A DNA stretch of 64,000 nucleotides, from contig CM049312.1 in assembly GCA_026874595.1 (NCBI GenBank), forward strand, positions 25,537,956-25,601,955, written 5' to 3'. Source of the stretch: Sipunculus nudus (lineage: Eukaryota > Annelida > Sipuncula > Golfingiida > Sipunculidae). Each line of letters starts with the position of its first letter. The first letter of the stretch is position 1. A program made the position numbers and the translations under genes. The notes under the pieces are model-generated. The model was not told where the DNA came from and ran no database searches. It saw only the letters and a program-made list of their open reading frames with translations. Shown one piece after another: positions 1-11,908 of the stretch.

Positions 1-1688
1 CCAATAATTTGAGTGAATTTGAGTTAAAGCCCAAATTTAACAACATAGGTTAACACTATCATTAGCTGTTTGTTCTCGGGCTCGCCGGGAAACGTTCCGC
101 CCGCCCCGTTGGCCTCCGTGCTGATAGTTAAGTGTATTCAACGTCAACATTGTAAAAGTAGGCGTTTATTCTATATTTCATCATTCTGTCTTTCACGTAG
201 TCACTATTTAATCTTTGTAATCCCGGTGCACCTCTGCAATAAACTTGTATTAAAGCTATATGTATTATAAAGTCCTCTGTCATAAATGTCATGTAAAAAG
301 GTTTTTAAATGATCAGGTATTCAAGGAATGTTGTGCAGTTTGTTCGCGACTTATTTGAATGACAGATATTGTACGTAGAACAATTAAAAGGAAATGATTG
401 ATACATTAGCACTATTATGCCGACTCTGAAAGTCGGGTGTTTCTATATGCATACACGCATGCAGTTCCACCGAAGCGAAAGATATAAATTTCTATGGCTA
501 CCATCCTCTCTGTGGCTTAATTGTTCTATTTTCAATAGTTTATGAAACATTGTGCAATTTTGTCAACGACAGCGCCACAATAAAAACAAATATCTCTTAA
601 GAAAAACCAGCACATGTTCTTTACAAGCTATCCCTTACGTCAGTGGTTGTGGCAACGAGCACTGGATAGCACTGATTTTGTTTATGTCTTATATATCAGT
701 GACAAAAATACATAAAAAAGTATCCTTGATGTAAAATATATGCATAGAAATTATCTGCGATAAAAAAAAAATACCCATGTGACTTAAATATCCGTAAATG
801 AAGATTGACCTCTTTTTCTGATATAATATAAAGAGAACAAGTCAAAGGAGTACCGAACCCCCCCCCCCCCCCCCATCCTAATGAAGACTCCAACTTAAAA
901 TCTCCAGACAGCACCCTATCCCAGCTTTCTGCCAGACAGGACAAAGTTTACTCTCACAGAATTTCTTTAATAAATGCAAAATGATATTTGTTCACTTTTC
1001 TGTACTCTATTATTCATAATTTACATTAGATTGAATCATTCGAAAACATGGGTTAAAACTGTTGACTATTCATTGACACATGCGATATTCTATTTTTATA
1101 AGATACATAAATTTTAATAAAGGTTGTTGAGGAAACTATCATGAAACAGTTTCAGTATCTGAACTGCCAAAGCAAAATCCCGAAATCTTGGTGGCAAATA
1201 ATATATAAAAAAATATAAACTTCCTAACATGTATGTCCTTGACATACGGTCTGTCTGAATGCCTTATCAAACAGAAAACCAGTTTTTTTTCCTCAAAGTA
1301 CGTTAAATGCTTCGTCAACCCTTAACCAAGTTGAGCTCCCATTGATGAACCTGGTACATCCTTCAATATTATTGTTAGTAAGTTTCAAATATTTATAAAC
1401 ATGAAAAAACGGGTCATTTTCATATCAAAGTTAATTACTTTCATGTTCAACCTGGGAAATTATTTCTGAATTTGTCTTGAATTAACAAAGAAACGGAAGA
1501 TAATAAATTATGCATTTTACCTAGTTAAATGATTATGAACTATATTTGTATGCAGTTAATGACACATTCATTTACTTATGCTGTGATAACTTTTCTCTTG
1601 TTTCAAATATTAAAACTTTCCAAGAAAATCAAAGTTCTAGGATACATTTTAAATTTTACTCAATTTCAATCTTGAAAGTCAGATATAT

Positions 1689-1728
<40 letters not shown>

Positions 1729-3446
1729 TATAAATCCTAAAATTATTTATGTGTGTGTGCGTCAATTGCCAATCGGCAACACCAAGGTGCCATTCACCTT
1801 CTCTAAATAATGTTACGCCCCGAGAGAGAGAGAGAGATAGTATGTGTGTGTGTGTTTGTACTATGACACTTAAATCAACTGACATTACAGGTTAAGGATT
1901 TGGGTTTAAGGATACCATTTAGCATGATATATTACATTGCCCGCTAAAAAATTACCAAGATAGGTTTTCGTTTAATTTGGTTCAACCCGCCATCGTCAGA
2001 TGACGCTGCTTTCTACATCCTGTCAGAAAAGCCACAGTTCTATATGAATACAATAAACAACCCCATATCTGAATGATACACATTACATTAACATACAATG
2101 TAAACACGAAAGCACCCACAGGAACATTAAAATAGCAGTAAACTTCCCTGTACAGTATATGTATATGCTTGGTCGGTGTTGTGCTTACTGCAAGCGGATG
2201 TTTTAATCACGTGACTATTCTGTTGTTTAATCACGTGGCTAACCTGCCGTTTAAACGTCACAATGTGAGACTTATGTACCCACCCGCACCACAGCTGTTA
2301 TGATACCCCCTTCAGCACCCTGGCTGGAATATGACGCTTTCGTAAATGATATCTTTCAGTAACGATCAGAACCCTATGGAATAACTGTAAAATGATGAGA
2401 CATGTAGATTTACTGGGCGTTTTTACTAGAGACTATTGTTGTTCAGCTAGTGATACAAAACATACATTACAGGCCCTGGGATCATGTTGCAATCTGCATA
2501 TAATCGATATACTTTTGTTGACGAGAATCGTTCAAACCAAGAATAATCTCAGTTGGGCATGGATGATGTGATGAATGACGAGATTGATATCGACAAGATT
2601 ATATGAAACACTGCACTGGATTTAATCGTCTTTAATATTTTTTTTTGGTTCTGTTGAGCAGCTGCTGAATAACAGCTGCCCATAATACAAATGAATGGAG
2701 CGGCCTGCACCTGAGGACAACGGAGTCACCAAATAACACAATGATTATTCATAATTTCAATTAAAAAATTGGTGGTGACCAAGATTGCCTAGAAAGTAAT
2801 TGATATTTTCATTGGTGTTACTCTAAACTTTCATAAAGTTGCTTTGACAAACGTCCACAAAGTTCCGTTCAAAATCTTTTGCAGAATGTTGCTAAAAACA
2901 AACAAATCAAGAAAGGAAAGCATAACTCCCCCCCCCCCCCCTATAGAGGTGTAACAATAAAATAGACACTCTAAACTTTCTCGGTCGCCTCTATGGCACT
3001 CAAAAAACAGGCGTGGTGTAGGAACACATTTTTAGTGAAAGAAAGACCATTAAGTAGCTAAGTGAAAAGAGGTTGACCATTCTTCACTCCATGTGACAGA
3101 AATCACTGCAAGGTCGGCAATAAAATAAATATATTATTACATGTCATTTATAGCACTTTGTTGAGCAAGAAAAAAACTGCAGTTGATTTAGGTCAATATT
3201 TAAGTGACGTCATTGAGTTAAGAAATTTTTGATTACATCCCTTTTCCAAGGAAGGATTCCCATTGTACAAGAATAAAAATACATATGAGGAAGCAAAATA
3301 CAAGATTCAACCACCGATACAGACTTGATCGAAAGAGATAATTTTGTCACAAAAAATATCTCTCTCACTACTAAGTGTGAGTTGGTGAAATGCCAATGAT
3401 CGCTTTATCCGCCATGTTGTTCTATATGTAGTTTACACCATGAACT
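1..3446. other. Intergenic, no gene seen
   Basis: No open frame here combines convincing length, composition and splice sites. The stretch is AT-rich and holds a 17-C run at about 858-874, a (TA)n array at about 1695-1730, a short GA then GT-rich stretch at about 1821-1857 and a 14-C run at about 2928-2941. The last few hundred bases before 3447 should contain the promoter and 5' UTR of the CUB-EGF gene, but I cannot point to a TATA box or initiator. Confidence 0.5.
1695..1730. repeat. (TA)n microsatellite
   Basis: Nearly pure TA dinucleotide array with one interrupting C near 1723. Open frames read through it on the - strand are artefacts of the repeat. Confidence 0.95.
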
Positions 3447-3504
3447 ATGACGGGTTTCTGTTTGAGATGTTTACTTTTGGTTGCAATTATCTGGATAGAA
3501 GACG
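3447..3504 (+). CDS. Exon 1: signal peptide
   Basis: Nineteen codons plus one base (phase 1 donor, GTGAGT). The product begins MTGFC and is hydrophobic through residues 8-16, typical of a cleaved signal. The alternative ATG six bases upstream, in another frame, hits a stop inside the donor, so it was not used. Confidence 0.75.
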
Positions 3505-6500
3505 GTGAGTACAGTTCACACATATTTGGGGTTTAGTTTTCAATGTCCTTTAAAAGTTTTTTTTCTAGGATACTAACTGAAAATGTAAGTTTTAAGTTGC
3601 ACCTCTTCCCTCGCACGCTCATTTAGGTGAATGATACTTGTACTTTTCGTCATTTTTCTGATTTACCAGAAATAGGGAATTTGATACGCGGGTGGGGGGT
3701 TGGGGCTGTAGGGGAGGGGCTTTTCCCCTCACATATTATAGAAACATTTCGAAAATTTAAATTGTAATGACGCAATCTTGGGTAGGTTAAAATGAATAAT
3801 GATGAAAAATCTAGCTTTTTGAGTACTATTTTCTATTTTTCAAAGAATTAGGTCGAAAAATTAGACCTGAGAACCCCACACCCCGATTTTATTGCATAAG
3901 GGTAGTACACAAAAAATATGAAACCTTCGATGATAGTTTAAAGTATCGATAGGTCTTAATGGTTTGACTCAGAGGGCAATCGTTAAATTATGTTGCTTTG
4001 GAGTAATAAATTTCTTAATTAACTACGTAAACCCTACCATTCAAGACACATCAACATCCTTTAAATACTTTCACATATACGAAACCTGATGTGTTTTTTT
4101 CAGACTGTTTCAAGAAGCAGAAAAAGTTATCAGTAGCAAAAAATAAAAAAATAAAAATTCAGCAGCTGTTTCTCTATTTTAATTTTATTTGGATTTCAGA
4201 CAAAAATAATAAAATCAAAAGTACAGGATAATTTAACATCTTTAATGGTAATGTTATTCAAAATATTATTGAAGGGGTCATTCATGTAACCTTGCGACCG
4301 GAAATTTATTGTACACATTTAAAAATGGTATATTTATGCTTCATTATAAAACATGACGCTACTTATCACCACATCGTTCACTTAGGAACGCTGGGCTCCT
4401 GTCCAAAAGAGGAACAGATCCTCGCAGATGAGAACGGAATTTTCGAGTCATCTGGATTTACTGCCTCTGAACAGTCTATGGGGAATGTTACGGGATATTC
4501 AAATGATGAAATCTGCCTTTGGGGGATAAATGTTCCAGCAGGAAAGGTAAAATATTGAATCTTACATTATAAAATATAAGAAATCAATTTGTAGGCCTAT
4601 ACCCAAGCACAGACACCAAACATGAAGCACGGATAAATGTACCAAATGTCTGCACATGCACATGTTGACTAGACTTACATGAAACAAAACAAAAGGATAA
4701 AGCAAACTGCATGATGGTTTAGGCCATATATAAAATCTTTCTATATACTTAGTCTTTATATTTAAAACAGTATTAATTAAACAACAGGATAAAGCAAACT
4801 GCATGGCGGTTTACGGTCATGTACAAAATCTTTCTTATAAAAGTATTAAAATCATTGAAACGTATTCTGTTAATCTAACAATTCACCCACGAAAGAGTAT
4901 TTTTTATATGTAGTGAAGACAGCTCGACTTACATATGTTCTTTCGAACTCTTTTGTGTAGCATATTGTATCATCATTTTGCTAGTCAACCTTAGTCCTCC
5001 ACTCTACCTGTAGTACCTGAGGCTTACAGTGGTCCACTTCACCACGGAGGAATGTTGTGATAAGCTGACGATCAGTACTAATAATAGTAAGGTGTTGGAA
5101 ACCTTGCGAGGTCAGATCCAGGGTGGTCAGAGGTACAACTTAAACAGGACATCATCCCCTTACATACGGCTCACCTTCACGTCAGATAAGAACGAGGCTT
5201 TGCAAGGATTCAGGATCAAATATGGCTTACATGGTCAGTACAACGTCTGACTGATACTGCATTGTGTGATAATACCTTGAAAGTCGATGGTCACCCAATG
5301 TTGTTACATGACGTGGGGTCATTTGAGCATATTTAATATGATTGATTGATTGATACTTTTTTTCCTCCGAATTCGAAGGCAATCAATTTAAAAGAGAAAA
5401 GGAATGAAACATAAAACGTAATAAGAAACATGAACTTTTCACAACATAGCAATATGTCCTGTTAATTACTCAAAACTGATGCAAGGTTAGTTAAATGATG
5501 GTATTAAAACATCTATGATACCGGTGGTAGTTGATCAAGGACATAATATTACATTGGCCAAACATAGCACCATTGTGCAAAAGCATATTTTAATTCCTTA
5601 TGTACAGTTGAACCTTCTGACCATCTGTCTAATAATACCACCCGGTTTATTAAGACCACCCTTGAGTAAATCCCATGCATCCACACTGGTTATAAATGAC
5701 CTATCTAATGAACCCGCATGTAAATAAAGACCAGTTATGGAAAGTCCCATGGCAGGTCTTATTACACAGGTTTCACTTGCAATTATTTTTTGTGTGAATA
5801 ATTTCTGTCATTTATAAGACTTAATGGTTGATCGAGTGGGCAGTAGATAACATTTAAAAGTTAGATACCTGTCGGAAGTCGCAAGCATTCATACTTTTTA
5901 CGTTAATACATGTAATATATTACAACAAGCAAATCAACATCATAGAATGGACGGTAAAGACCCGCTTAGTTTTACCATTAAACGTAACATATTTATTCTC
6001 ATATCTGAAAATGAAAACATTTAAAAATTCGAAAGTTCGCCTGAAGAACGGACGATGTTTAGAATATGTAAAAATAGGAAACCACGAACATACACCAAAA
6101 GCAATGTGATAAAAGGGTCTTGTCTGTTAACTTGGTTACAATTATGAATAACATGACGGCTTCTGCCTTTCGAGGTTCATCTGCCCTTCAGTTCTGCATT
6201 GATAGATTGATTGTTAATAAACAGATATCACAAATAAGCTGGAAGAGGACAAAGCGCGTACCACAATTAAATAAGCATATAAAACTGTAGAATCATGTCC
6301 TTGCATTGTATACCGTCATTTCTGTGTTCTCCCTGTGGTAGTTCCATAAGTTTCCTTGATCTCAGTCCAACTTTAATGTTTCATTTGTTAATGTAGACTG
6401 CCCGTGTGGTACATACGGAATTGGCTGTGTTACTAATTGTGAAAAGGGATGTGACAGTACTTGTGACAAAGCAACGGGAAGTTGCACTTGTCGTCCTGGA

Positions 6501-9500
6501 TATAATGGCACCAGGTGTCAGAGAGGTACGATTATTATATAGTTATTCTTACATAGTCACTATTATGTAGAAACGATTGTTTATTCCATTATCAATACTT
6601 ACATGCACGACTTTATACATGATTTCTTTATAAAATTAAATCACAGCATTACAGCAAACTAACAAAGCCAGATAAACCATGACCAACGAAAATGACTTTA
6701 ATGAATAAGGTCACATAAATTGTTGATTTTTTTTTCTCGCACCTTTTCAGGAATAAGTGCGGGAGGGGAAATGTATCTTTTTTTCACTTTTAAGATATTT
6801 TGATATTTTTTTATAAATTTTTGCCCCTTTTTATGAGATATTTGCCAAAAGGGTCCAGATGTTAAGTAAACATAATTATAATATAAGGATTGTTTAGGCA
6901 ACAAGGTAAAAACACGTTATTTATTGCTGTTAAGCTTAAGGAACCAACCTTTATGTGGCCTAAAACTTAAGAGGCTCATTTAGTCAAATTAAATCCATAT
7001 ACAATATATTAGGGGCTTATCAAATTATCTATATTGTAAACTGATTTGTAATCCTTTATATAGCTCGTATGGGGCAGTATGTCTATGGATTTGCGATCTG
7101 TTTATAGAATCTCAGGCGGGATGCAGGGCCGAAAAAGTAAGGGTTAGCATTTGTTTCTCAGGGGGTTCGCGACTTCACTTGATTTTTTGTGGTACATTTA
7201 CTTTGAAAATATGTGATTTGTCTGTAGCTTAACATTCGATTTGTGGGCAAGAACTGAAGAGTTTTATTTACAGTTTAGCTGGCGATAATGTAATGCATTA
7301 ACTATGAAGATTTGTGATTTGTTTATAGTTTGCCAGGCGGGGTTGTATGGCAGAAACTGTAGGAACCAGTGTCCGATAACTTGTGCTGGTACCCTATCTT
7401 GTTCTTCTATTGACGGGAATTGTAGCAGCGGATGTCAGCCCGGATATTTGGGAATGTATTGCCAAATTGGTGAGTTTATGCTCACGCACACAAAGGCTTA
7501 TGTATTTATATATTATATTAAAACATACCACATAAACTAATGTTTTGAACAATTAAGGGATGTAGAATTCTTAAAGATAATGAAAATGGGTCACATTTTG
7601 TATCGATCACAAATACCGTTCAAAGATCTGGAATAAATGTCTATATTTTCTAGGAAAACTGAAAAAAATCAGACAGCAGTTATTTGAATAGAACAGAAGA
7701 AAAGAATAATACTTTGTTGTCCAGTGCATATAGATACATTTGGAATCTTTTGGTGGGAGAGCTCTAAAATATCTTTGTTCACTACATCTAAAAGTACATC
7801 GTCAATCATCATTTTTCATACATGACATATACACTAGTACCTAGTTACATAAAATACCTAGTACACCAATGCACTTATAAGCACCTATTCACACCTATGT
7901 AAACATTGCACAAATGTTGTAGATTATTATATATGTCACATAATTGCCCGGTGACAAGTTCCATATCATATGTTTCGATTTCATCCTACAGATTAATATT
8001 AGTGTAGATTTGACACATGGTTAGATAGTTTGATTCCTTCACATACAAATGCATTCTTAAAGCGATTTGTTCTAATTACTGACATAGCTAAATTTTTTCC
8101 TGATCGCCTGAATTTAAAATTTTCCATACAAAGGTTGAAAATTCATTTTGTATGATCTTGTTTACCATTTTTCAGCGTGTAAGTATCATATAAATCATAA
8201 TTCACATATGAATAGAATTATCAATGACTCATCAAGTCGGAAGCTTAGAACCCACATATATGATTCAAGGTCAAGGTCCTCCTGTTTTGTACATATCTGT
8301 GACGTGGAGCCTGAGCAATTCAGAGGAAGTTAATGTGATAACTCATTAAAATATTAAGATTACAGAGTGAAAACAGGTTTGGAGTGCAGTAAACCCAACA
8401 TAACTACGCACGACAAATCGGGTTCGAAAACCGGTTGGTTAGCATTTTTTGCTATAAAATACACTGAGTCGTTTGATCTGCTTCACACCACTTGGCCGTT
8501 GCCACCTAAGTATTTATAAGATACACATAAAGACCACATTTTGTCATAATCCTCGGTAATACTCAGTAAAGGCGACCCAAGCACATTTTTACTCATTTTT
8601 TTTCATAACCCACAACCATGATGATGATGAAAGAGTTAATGAAAGATAAGACTTAAAAAATATAACACTTGTCATAATTCTAGCTTTTACAAGCTAATGT
8701 GACAATAATAATAAAGCCAAAGAAAAATGGAATCAACCCTTGAAAAAATCACACAGGTCAGTTGGCCTCGTTTAGGCCTATATGCGTATAGCATCTTTCC
8801 ATAATCCTTCCAGGTGTAGCTGTCTGTATAAGAGACTAACCATCGTGTAACCCTTTCGTGGTTAGGCCGTGTAGTTTCCGATAGATGGCGCTTTATTTGC
8901 CCTTTCGCGTAAAAATGCCACGTGTCTCATGATTTATGGTAAAATATGGGAAATGACGTCAGGACACATTTTTGATCTTTCCATATAGTTCAAGATACGG
9001 AGAATATCCGAGGCGTGGCCGCAGATGGGTTCCAATGTCGAATGGTACCACCGTCAATTATAATAAACAATAATTTTTTTTTTCAATATTTCAGAATGCC
9101 CTGCTGGGTCGTATGGATTGAACTGTAAATCAGCATGCGGCCGGGGATGTGAGGGCAAGTGTAACGCAACAACAGGGCACTGCCAGTGTCTCCCAGGGTT
9201 CAAAGGCCACTCATGCGGTAAACGTTTAGAAATGATTTACATGAGCATGATCAGCATAATGGTAGTATGTAACTTTTTAGTCATGAAATCAATTATTACT
9301 ATTTTTCTGAATAAGAAATGAATGGCTGCAACGATAATACTACAGAAACTTGAATACTGGAAATTTCCAGGGTGTTTTAAAATAAAAGTTTGATGGATAA
9401 GGCCCAAAAAAGATTTCAGTCATCGCGTACGTCAATGTTGACCCCTCCCCCCCCCCCCCCAACCGCCTGCCCGCCCCATCCACACCCCGACACCCATCAA

Positions 9501-11225
9501 CCTCACAAATGTTTATTTTATTTTCAACAGAAATTTAGCTATTTTGAGTCCCACCGCTCAGACATTTCTTTTAATAAAAATAATAAAAGTGTATATTTTA
9601 ATCATTTTTAGTTTGTATGGCGTGATTTTACATGTTTCGCAAAACAGCTGTGTAATTTTCATATTGTCCATGACCATATTAAAGTTTTATCGACAAATTA
9701 ATAATAAAAAAGGTTACATCGTCTTCTCACATTGAATTGATTTATTTTTTTATTTGAGAATGCATCATCCTTTTTTGGCATAAATATAATGTATTTCTTT
9801 ATTGCTGGGGTAGAGAGTCAGGACTACTGGCGATTGGATTAGAACATCTTCGATTAGATTCGCTTAAGATAAATTGCTTGTTTATATTAACTTCGTAAGA
9901 TTACCATTAACCTAAGGCAAAAAAATCACTATTTTAATTAGAAAATTAAAATTTATGAGGATTCAATGAACATTTATTGAATTATCATAATGTACTATAA
10001 ATGTAAGGAGTGTCACAATTTTTCTAAAGACTAAAATTAACACGAGTTGAAATCAATATTTGAACATCATCGCTTACATTATTACTGGACCTTGAACCAT
10101 CAATAACGCTACAAGCTAATATTCCAGTTTTATTCATAGAAACAAATGATGATATGTGGACAAGGTTTATTGATTTTTAAGAGGTCATGTGATGTTATTT
10201 ATTTATAAATTATACAACCATATAACCCATGCATTTTTTTCTTCCGTTTTCCCCATCTTAAAGATAACTGGGAAAACTTGGAGAAATTGTATTTCAGGAT
10301 CATGTGTGGTTTAGGGGCAATCTTAGCGGTCTTCTCGGTGCTACTCGTTTTGCTTGTGTTCAGGACCAAGTAAGTATATACCCATGTGTAGAATTATATA
10401 ATATATATATATACATTTTGCCTGTTAGATATACCTGGTCGGACTTATTTTACTTTACAAGATGTGTCTTTAGATAACTTGATACGTCCCCTAGTCGATA
10501 TGGAAAGATGAAGCATTATTAGAATTAACGAAGGCGATTCCTTCCCGAGGGTTTTTTTTTCAGTTTGCATATAATCCAAAGTTAGCACATGCATAGCATA
10601 AACACAGTACAAAATGTAGATTGTGAGATGGCACACAAGTATTTATGCACACCCAGTTTGGAAAAAAAATATAATATAGAATAATATATACTTGTATGTA
10701 TATGTGTGTTATCTGACTTCATTTCCCAGGATACCCTGTGAGAGACCACAGCTCAGTTTGCGGCCAAGACCTCTGCCACCTCCACCAGCTATTACATGTA
10801 AGGGATGTTTTTTATACCACACTTTCATAATTGTTAAATGTGATCCATATTTATGTTTAATATTTCTTTGGGTCGTTAACGCTTTTATATTAACATTTTC
10901 TGACTGCATTTGGAATACCATGTTCCAGACACTGTATGCTGCAAATATTTATAAATTCATTACTTGTCAAGTAAATCATAATCTCTTAAACTGAAATTCA
11001 TTAACAAGCTGATAATAAGCTGATTCGAGTATACCAAAATTTGTAGATCTGGAATTGATCTCTCCTCAGAGTGTAGATAGAACAAATGGAGACCCTGCAA
11101 CATCCCGTACCGATGAAGCCTCAACGGGCGTTGTCTGCGTATCTCGCGGAAATCACGAGGAACGAATCTATGAAGATCTCGACAAATTTCAACCTAGTAC
11201 TTCCGAATCTGAGTTGTATATATAA
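3447..11225 (+). CDS. CUB and EGF-like domain transmembrane receptor, nine exons
   Basis: The coding exons I deduce are 3447-3504, 4386-4546, 5014-5233, 6397-6525, 7329-7469, 9095-9217, 10264-10369, 10730-10797 and 11047-11225. They total 1185 nt, or 394 residues plus TAA, with GT/AG borders and compatible phases throughout. Domain order: signal peptide (about 1-18, hydrophobic LLLVAIIW), CUB domain (about 25-145), three cysteine-rich MEGF/Draper-type EGF repeats (148-188, 191-234, 238-277), transmembrane helix (about 290-310) and an 84-residue tail. The tail has a proline-rich stretch with an RxxPxxP SH3-ligand pattern (324-332) and tyrosine motifs YLEL (336), YEDL (377) and a C-terminal ELYI. 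Related receptors (MEGF10, Draper, CED-1, SREC) bind apoptotic cells or other ligands and signal through such tyrosines. Function here is inferred, and the short CUB plus three-EGF layout matches no standard member. The start at 3447 was chosen because that ATG, unlike the overlapping one at 3441, reads a signal peptide into a consistent donor. Confidence 0.85.
4386..5233 (+). CDS. Exons 2 and 3: CUB domain
   Basis: Exon 2 (4386-4546) and exon 3 (5014-5233) together encode a CUB fold. Visible signatures are a glycine-phenylalanine strand (NGIFES), CLW followed by a turn and PAGK, HFTTEECCDKL in place of the usual F-x-E-x-C-x-D-x-L, and FTSDKNEALQGFRIKY at the end (SD then GF-x-x-Y). Cysteines fall at residues 25, 63, 87 and 88, with two adjacent rather than the usual well-spaced four. 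Potential N-glycosylation sites are NVT (53) and NRT (117). CUB domains mediate extracellular protein-protein or ligand contacts. Confidence 0.82.
4694..4850. repeat. Intronic tandem direct repeat, period about 92 bp
   Basis: The stretch beginning AGGATAAAGCAAACTGCATG at 4694 recurs at 4786, followed in both copies by a similar GG-TTTA-GG-CA and AAAATCTTTCT segment. It lies in intron 2 of the CUB-EGF gene. The two copies have drifted at several positions. Confidence 0.8.
5605..5779. mobile_element. Candidate pogo-like MITE in intron 3
   Basis: About 175 bp. The left end reads CAGTTGAACCTTCTGACC after a TA. The reverse complement of the right end reads CAAGTGAAACCTGTGTAATA, giving imperfect terminal inverted repeats that start CA(G)TGAA-CCT, the style of pogo/Tigger elements that target TA. 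There is no coding capacity. The right boundary is uncertain by a few bases. Confidence 0.4.
6397..6525 (+). CDS. Exon 4: EGF-like repeat 1
   Basis: A phase 1-1 exon encoding residues 147-189: CPCGTYG opening, C-x-C pairs and a closing RPGYNGTRC loop. The cysteine spacing is that of MEGF/laminin-type EGF modules. Symmetric 1-1 exons can be gained or lost without disturbing the frame. Confidence 0.85.
7096..7300 (+). pseudogene. Vestigial copies of the 5' border of EGF exon 5
   Basis: Three degenerate relics of the acceptor and first codons of exon 5 (7329-7469) lie just upstream of it. At about 7097-7140, TGTTTATAG is followed by CAGGCGGGATGCAGGGCCGAAA, close to exon 5's CAGGCGGGGTTGTATGGCAGAAA. 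At about 7210-7260, TGTGATTTGTCTGTAG is followed by TTGTGGGCAAGAACTGAAG. At about 7266-7300, TTTACAGTTTAGCTGGCG resembles TTTATAGTTTGCCAGGCG. None keeps an open EGF frame. They look like leftovers of short tandem duplications around the splice acceptor. Confidence 0.6.
7329..7469 (+). CDS. Exon 5: EGF-like repeat 2
   Basis: A phase 1-1 exon encoding residues 190-236, with CQAGLYGRNC at the start, eight cysteines and QPGYLGMYC at the end. The acceptor is TTTATAG and the donor GTGAGT. It is a little longer between cysteines 4 and 6 than its neighbours. Confidence 0.85.
9095..9217 (+). CDS. Exon 6: EGF-like repeat 3
   Basis: A phase 1-1 exon (residues 237-277) with CPAGSYGLNC, then CxxxCxGxC spacing and a CLPGFKGHSC closing loop. 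The acceptor is preceded by a strong T-run (TTTTTTTTTCAATATTTCAG) and the donor is GTAAAC. It is the last extracellular module before the membrane segment. Confidence 0.85.
10264..10369 (+). CDS. Exon 7: transmembrane segment
   Basis: Residues 278-313: a short juxtamembrane stretch (NWENLEKLYFR), then about 21 hydrophobic residues (IMCGLGAILAVFSVLLVLLVF) closed by the basic RTK stop-transfer. The acceptor is the AAAG at 10260-10263 after a pyrimidine tract. The stronger-looking TTTCAG at about 10300 was rejected because it puts a stop in every phase compatible with exon 6. Confidence 0.75.
10730..11225 (+). CDS. Exons 8 and 9: cytoplasmic signalling tail
   Basis: Exon 8 (10730-10797) encodes a proline-rich segment, LRPRPLPPPP, fitting a class I SH3 ligand. 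Exon 9 (11047-11225) begins at a split tyrosine codon (YLEL) and ends EERIYEDL...SELYI, then TAA. The two YxxL motifs are about 41 residues apart, too far for a canonical ITAM. ERIYEDL alone resembles a hemi-ITAM with an acidic residue at -3. The phase and donors fit the preceding exons. Confidence 0.75.
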
Positions 11226-11908
11226 GAAGATATCCTAGTGATATAAACAAAAAGGAGCAGTCTGACTTGTGATATTCACCCACAGGGAAACGTCCATGAA
11301 TATTCCTTACGCCCTTCCAACCGTTACAGATTTTAACATTCCAGAGGATGTTGCCTGATTCTAATACAGCAGAACATCCCAATCTCTTTTATCAGAAATT
11401 TAAACAAGGAAGTAAGATTTAGCTACATTAATTAAAAATAATTTTAAAAATTGGGAAAACTAAATTTTCCTCAAATATCGCATATTACACCAATCATAGC
11501 TGATTTAGTGAGGGTCATTCGCCCGTGAAAAAAAAGTATGTACCTTTCGAACGTTAAGCATCAATTTATGGTCCATTTAAATCTAATACTAGTACTGTTT
11601 ATCTTAATAATCAGTTAGCAAAAGAAGTTTCTACTCGAGTAACTGTTTGTTAGCTTATGTCCGTCATTTTCCGGATTGTTACTGTAAAACTGTCATGACA
11701 ATTCAAAATAATGATGCGTTCTGTGTCACGAAAAAGCATTTTGATGTAAAATGTAAACTGTATAAACACCTGCTCACCTTATGTGTTTACGATATTCATG
11801 CACTTATATTATGATATTTTAAACCCATGTAAATATTGTATTAATTGTGGTAGTGTAATTAAAGTTCTGATATCTACCAATGAGATTTCCTTGATTCATT
11901 TTACCATA
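11226..11908. other. 3' UTR and intergenic, no gene seen
   Basis: Follows the stop of the CUB-EGF gene. An ATTAAA-type signal occurs near 11431, but no canonical AATAAA was found close to the stop. Nothing else is recognised. Confidence 0.4.

Noticed and set aside
8400-8440. GGTTCGA word as part of a tRNA T-arm
   Set aside because: No matching acceptor, D or anticodon arms could be folded around it.
10295-10310. TTTCAG near 10300 as the acceptor of the transmembrane exon
   Set aside because: In the phase required by exon 6 it leads to a stop (GTT TAG) after a few codons. The acceptor at 10262-10263 keeps the whole helix open.
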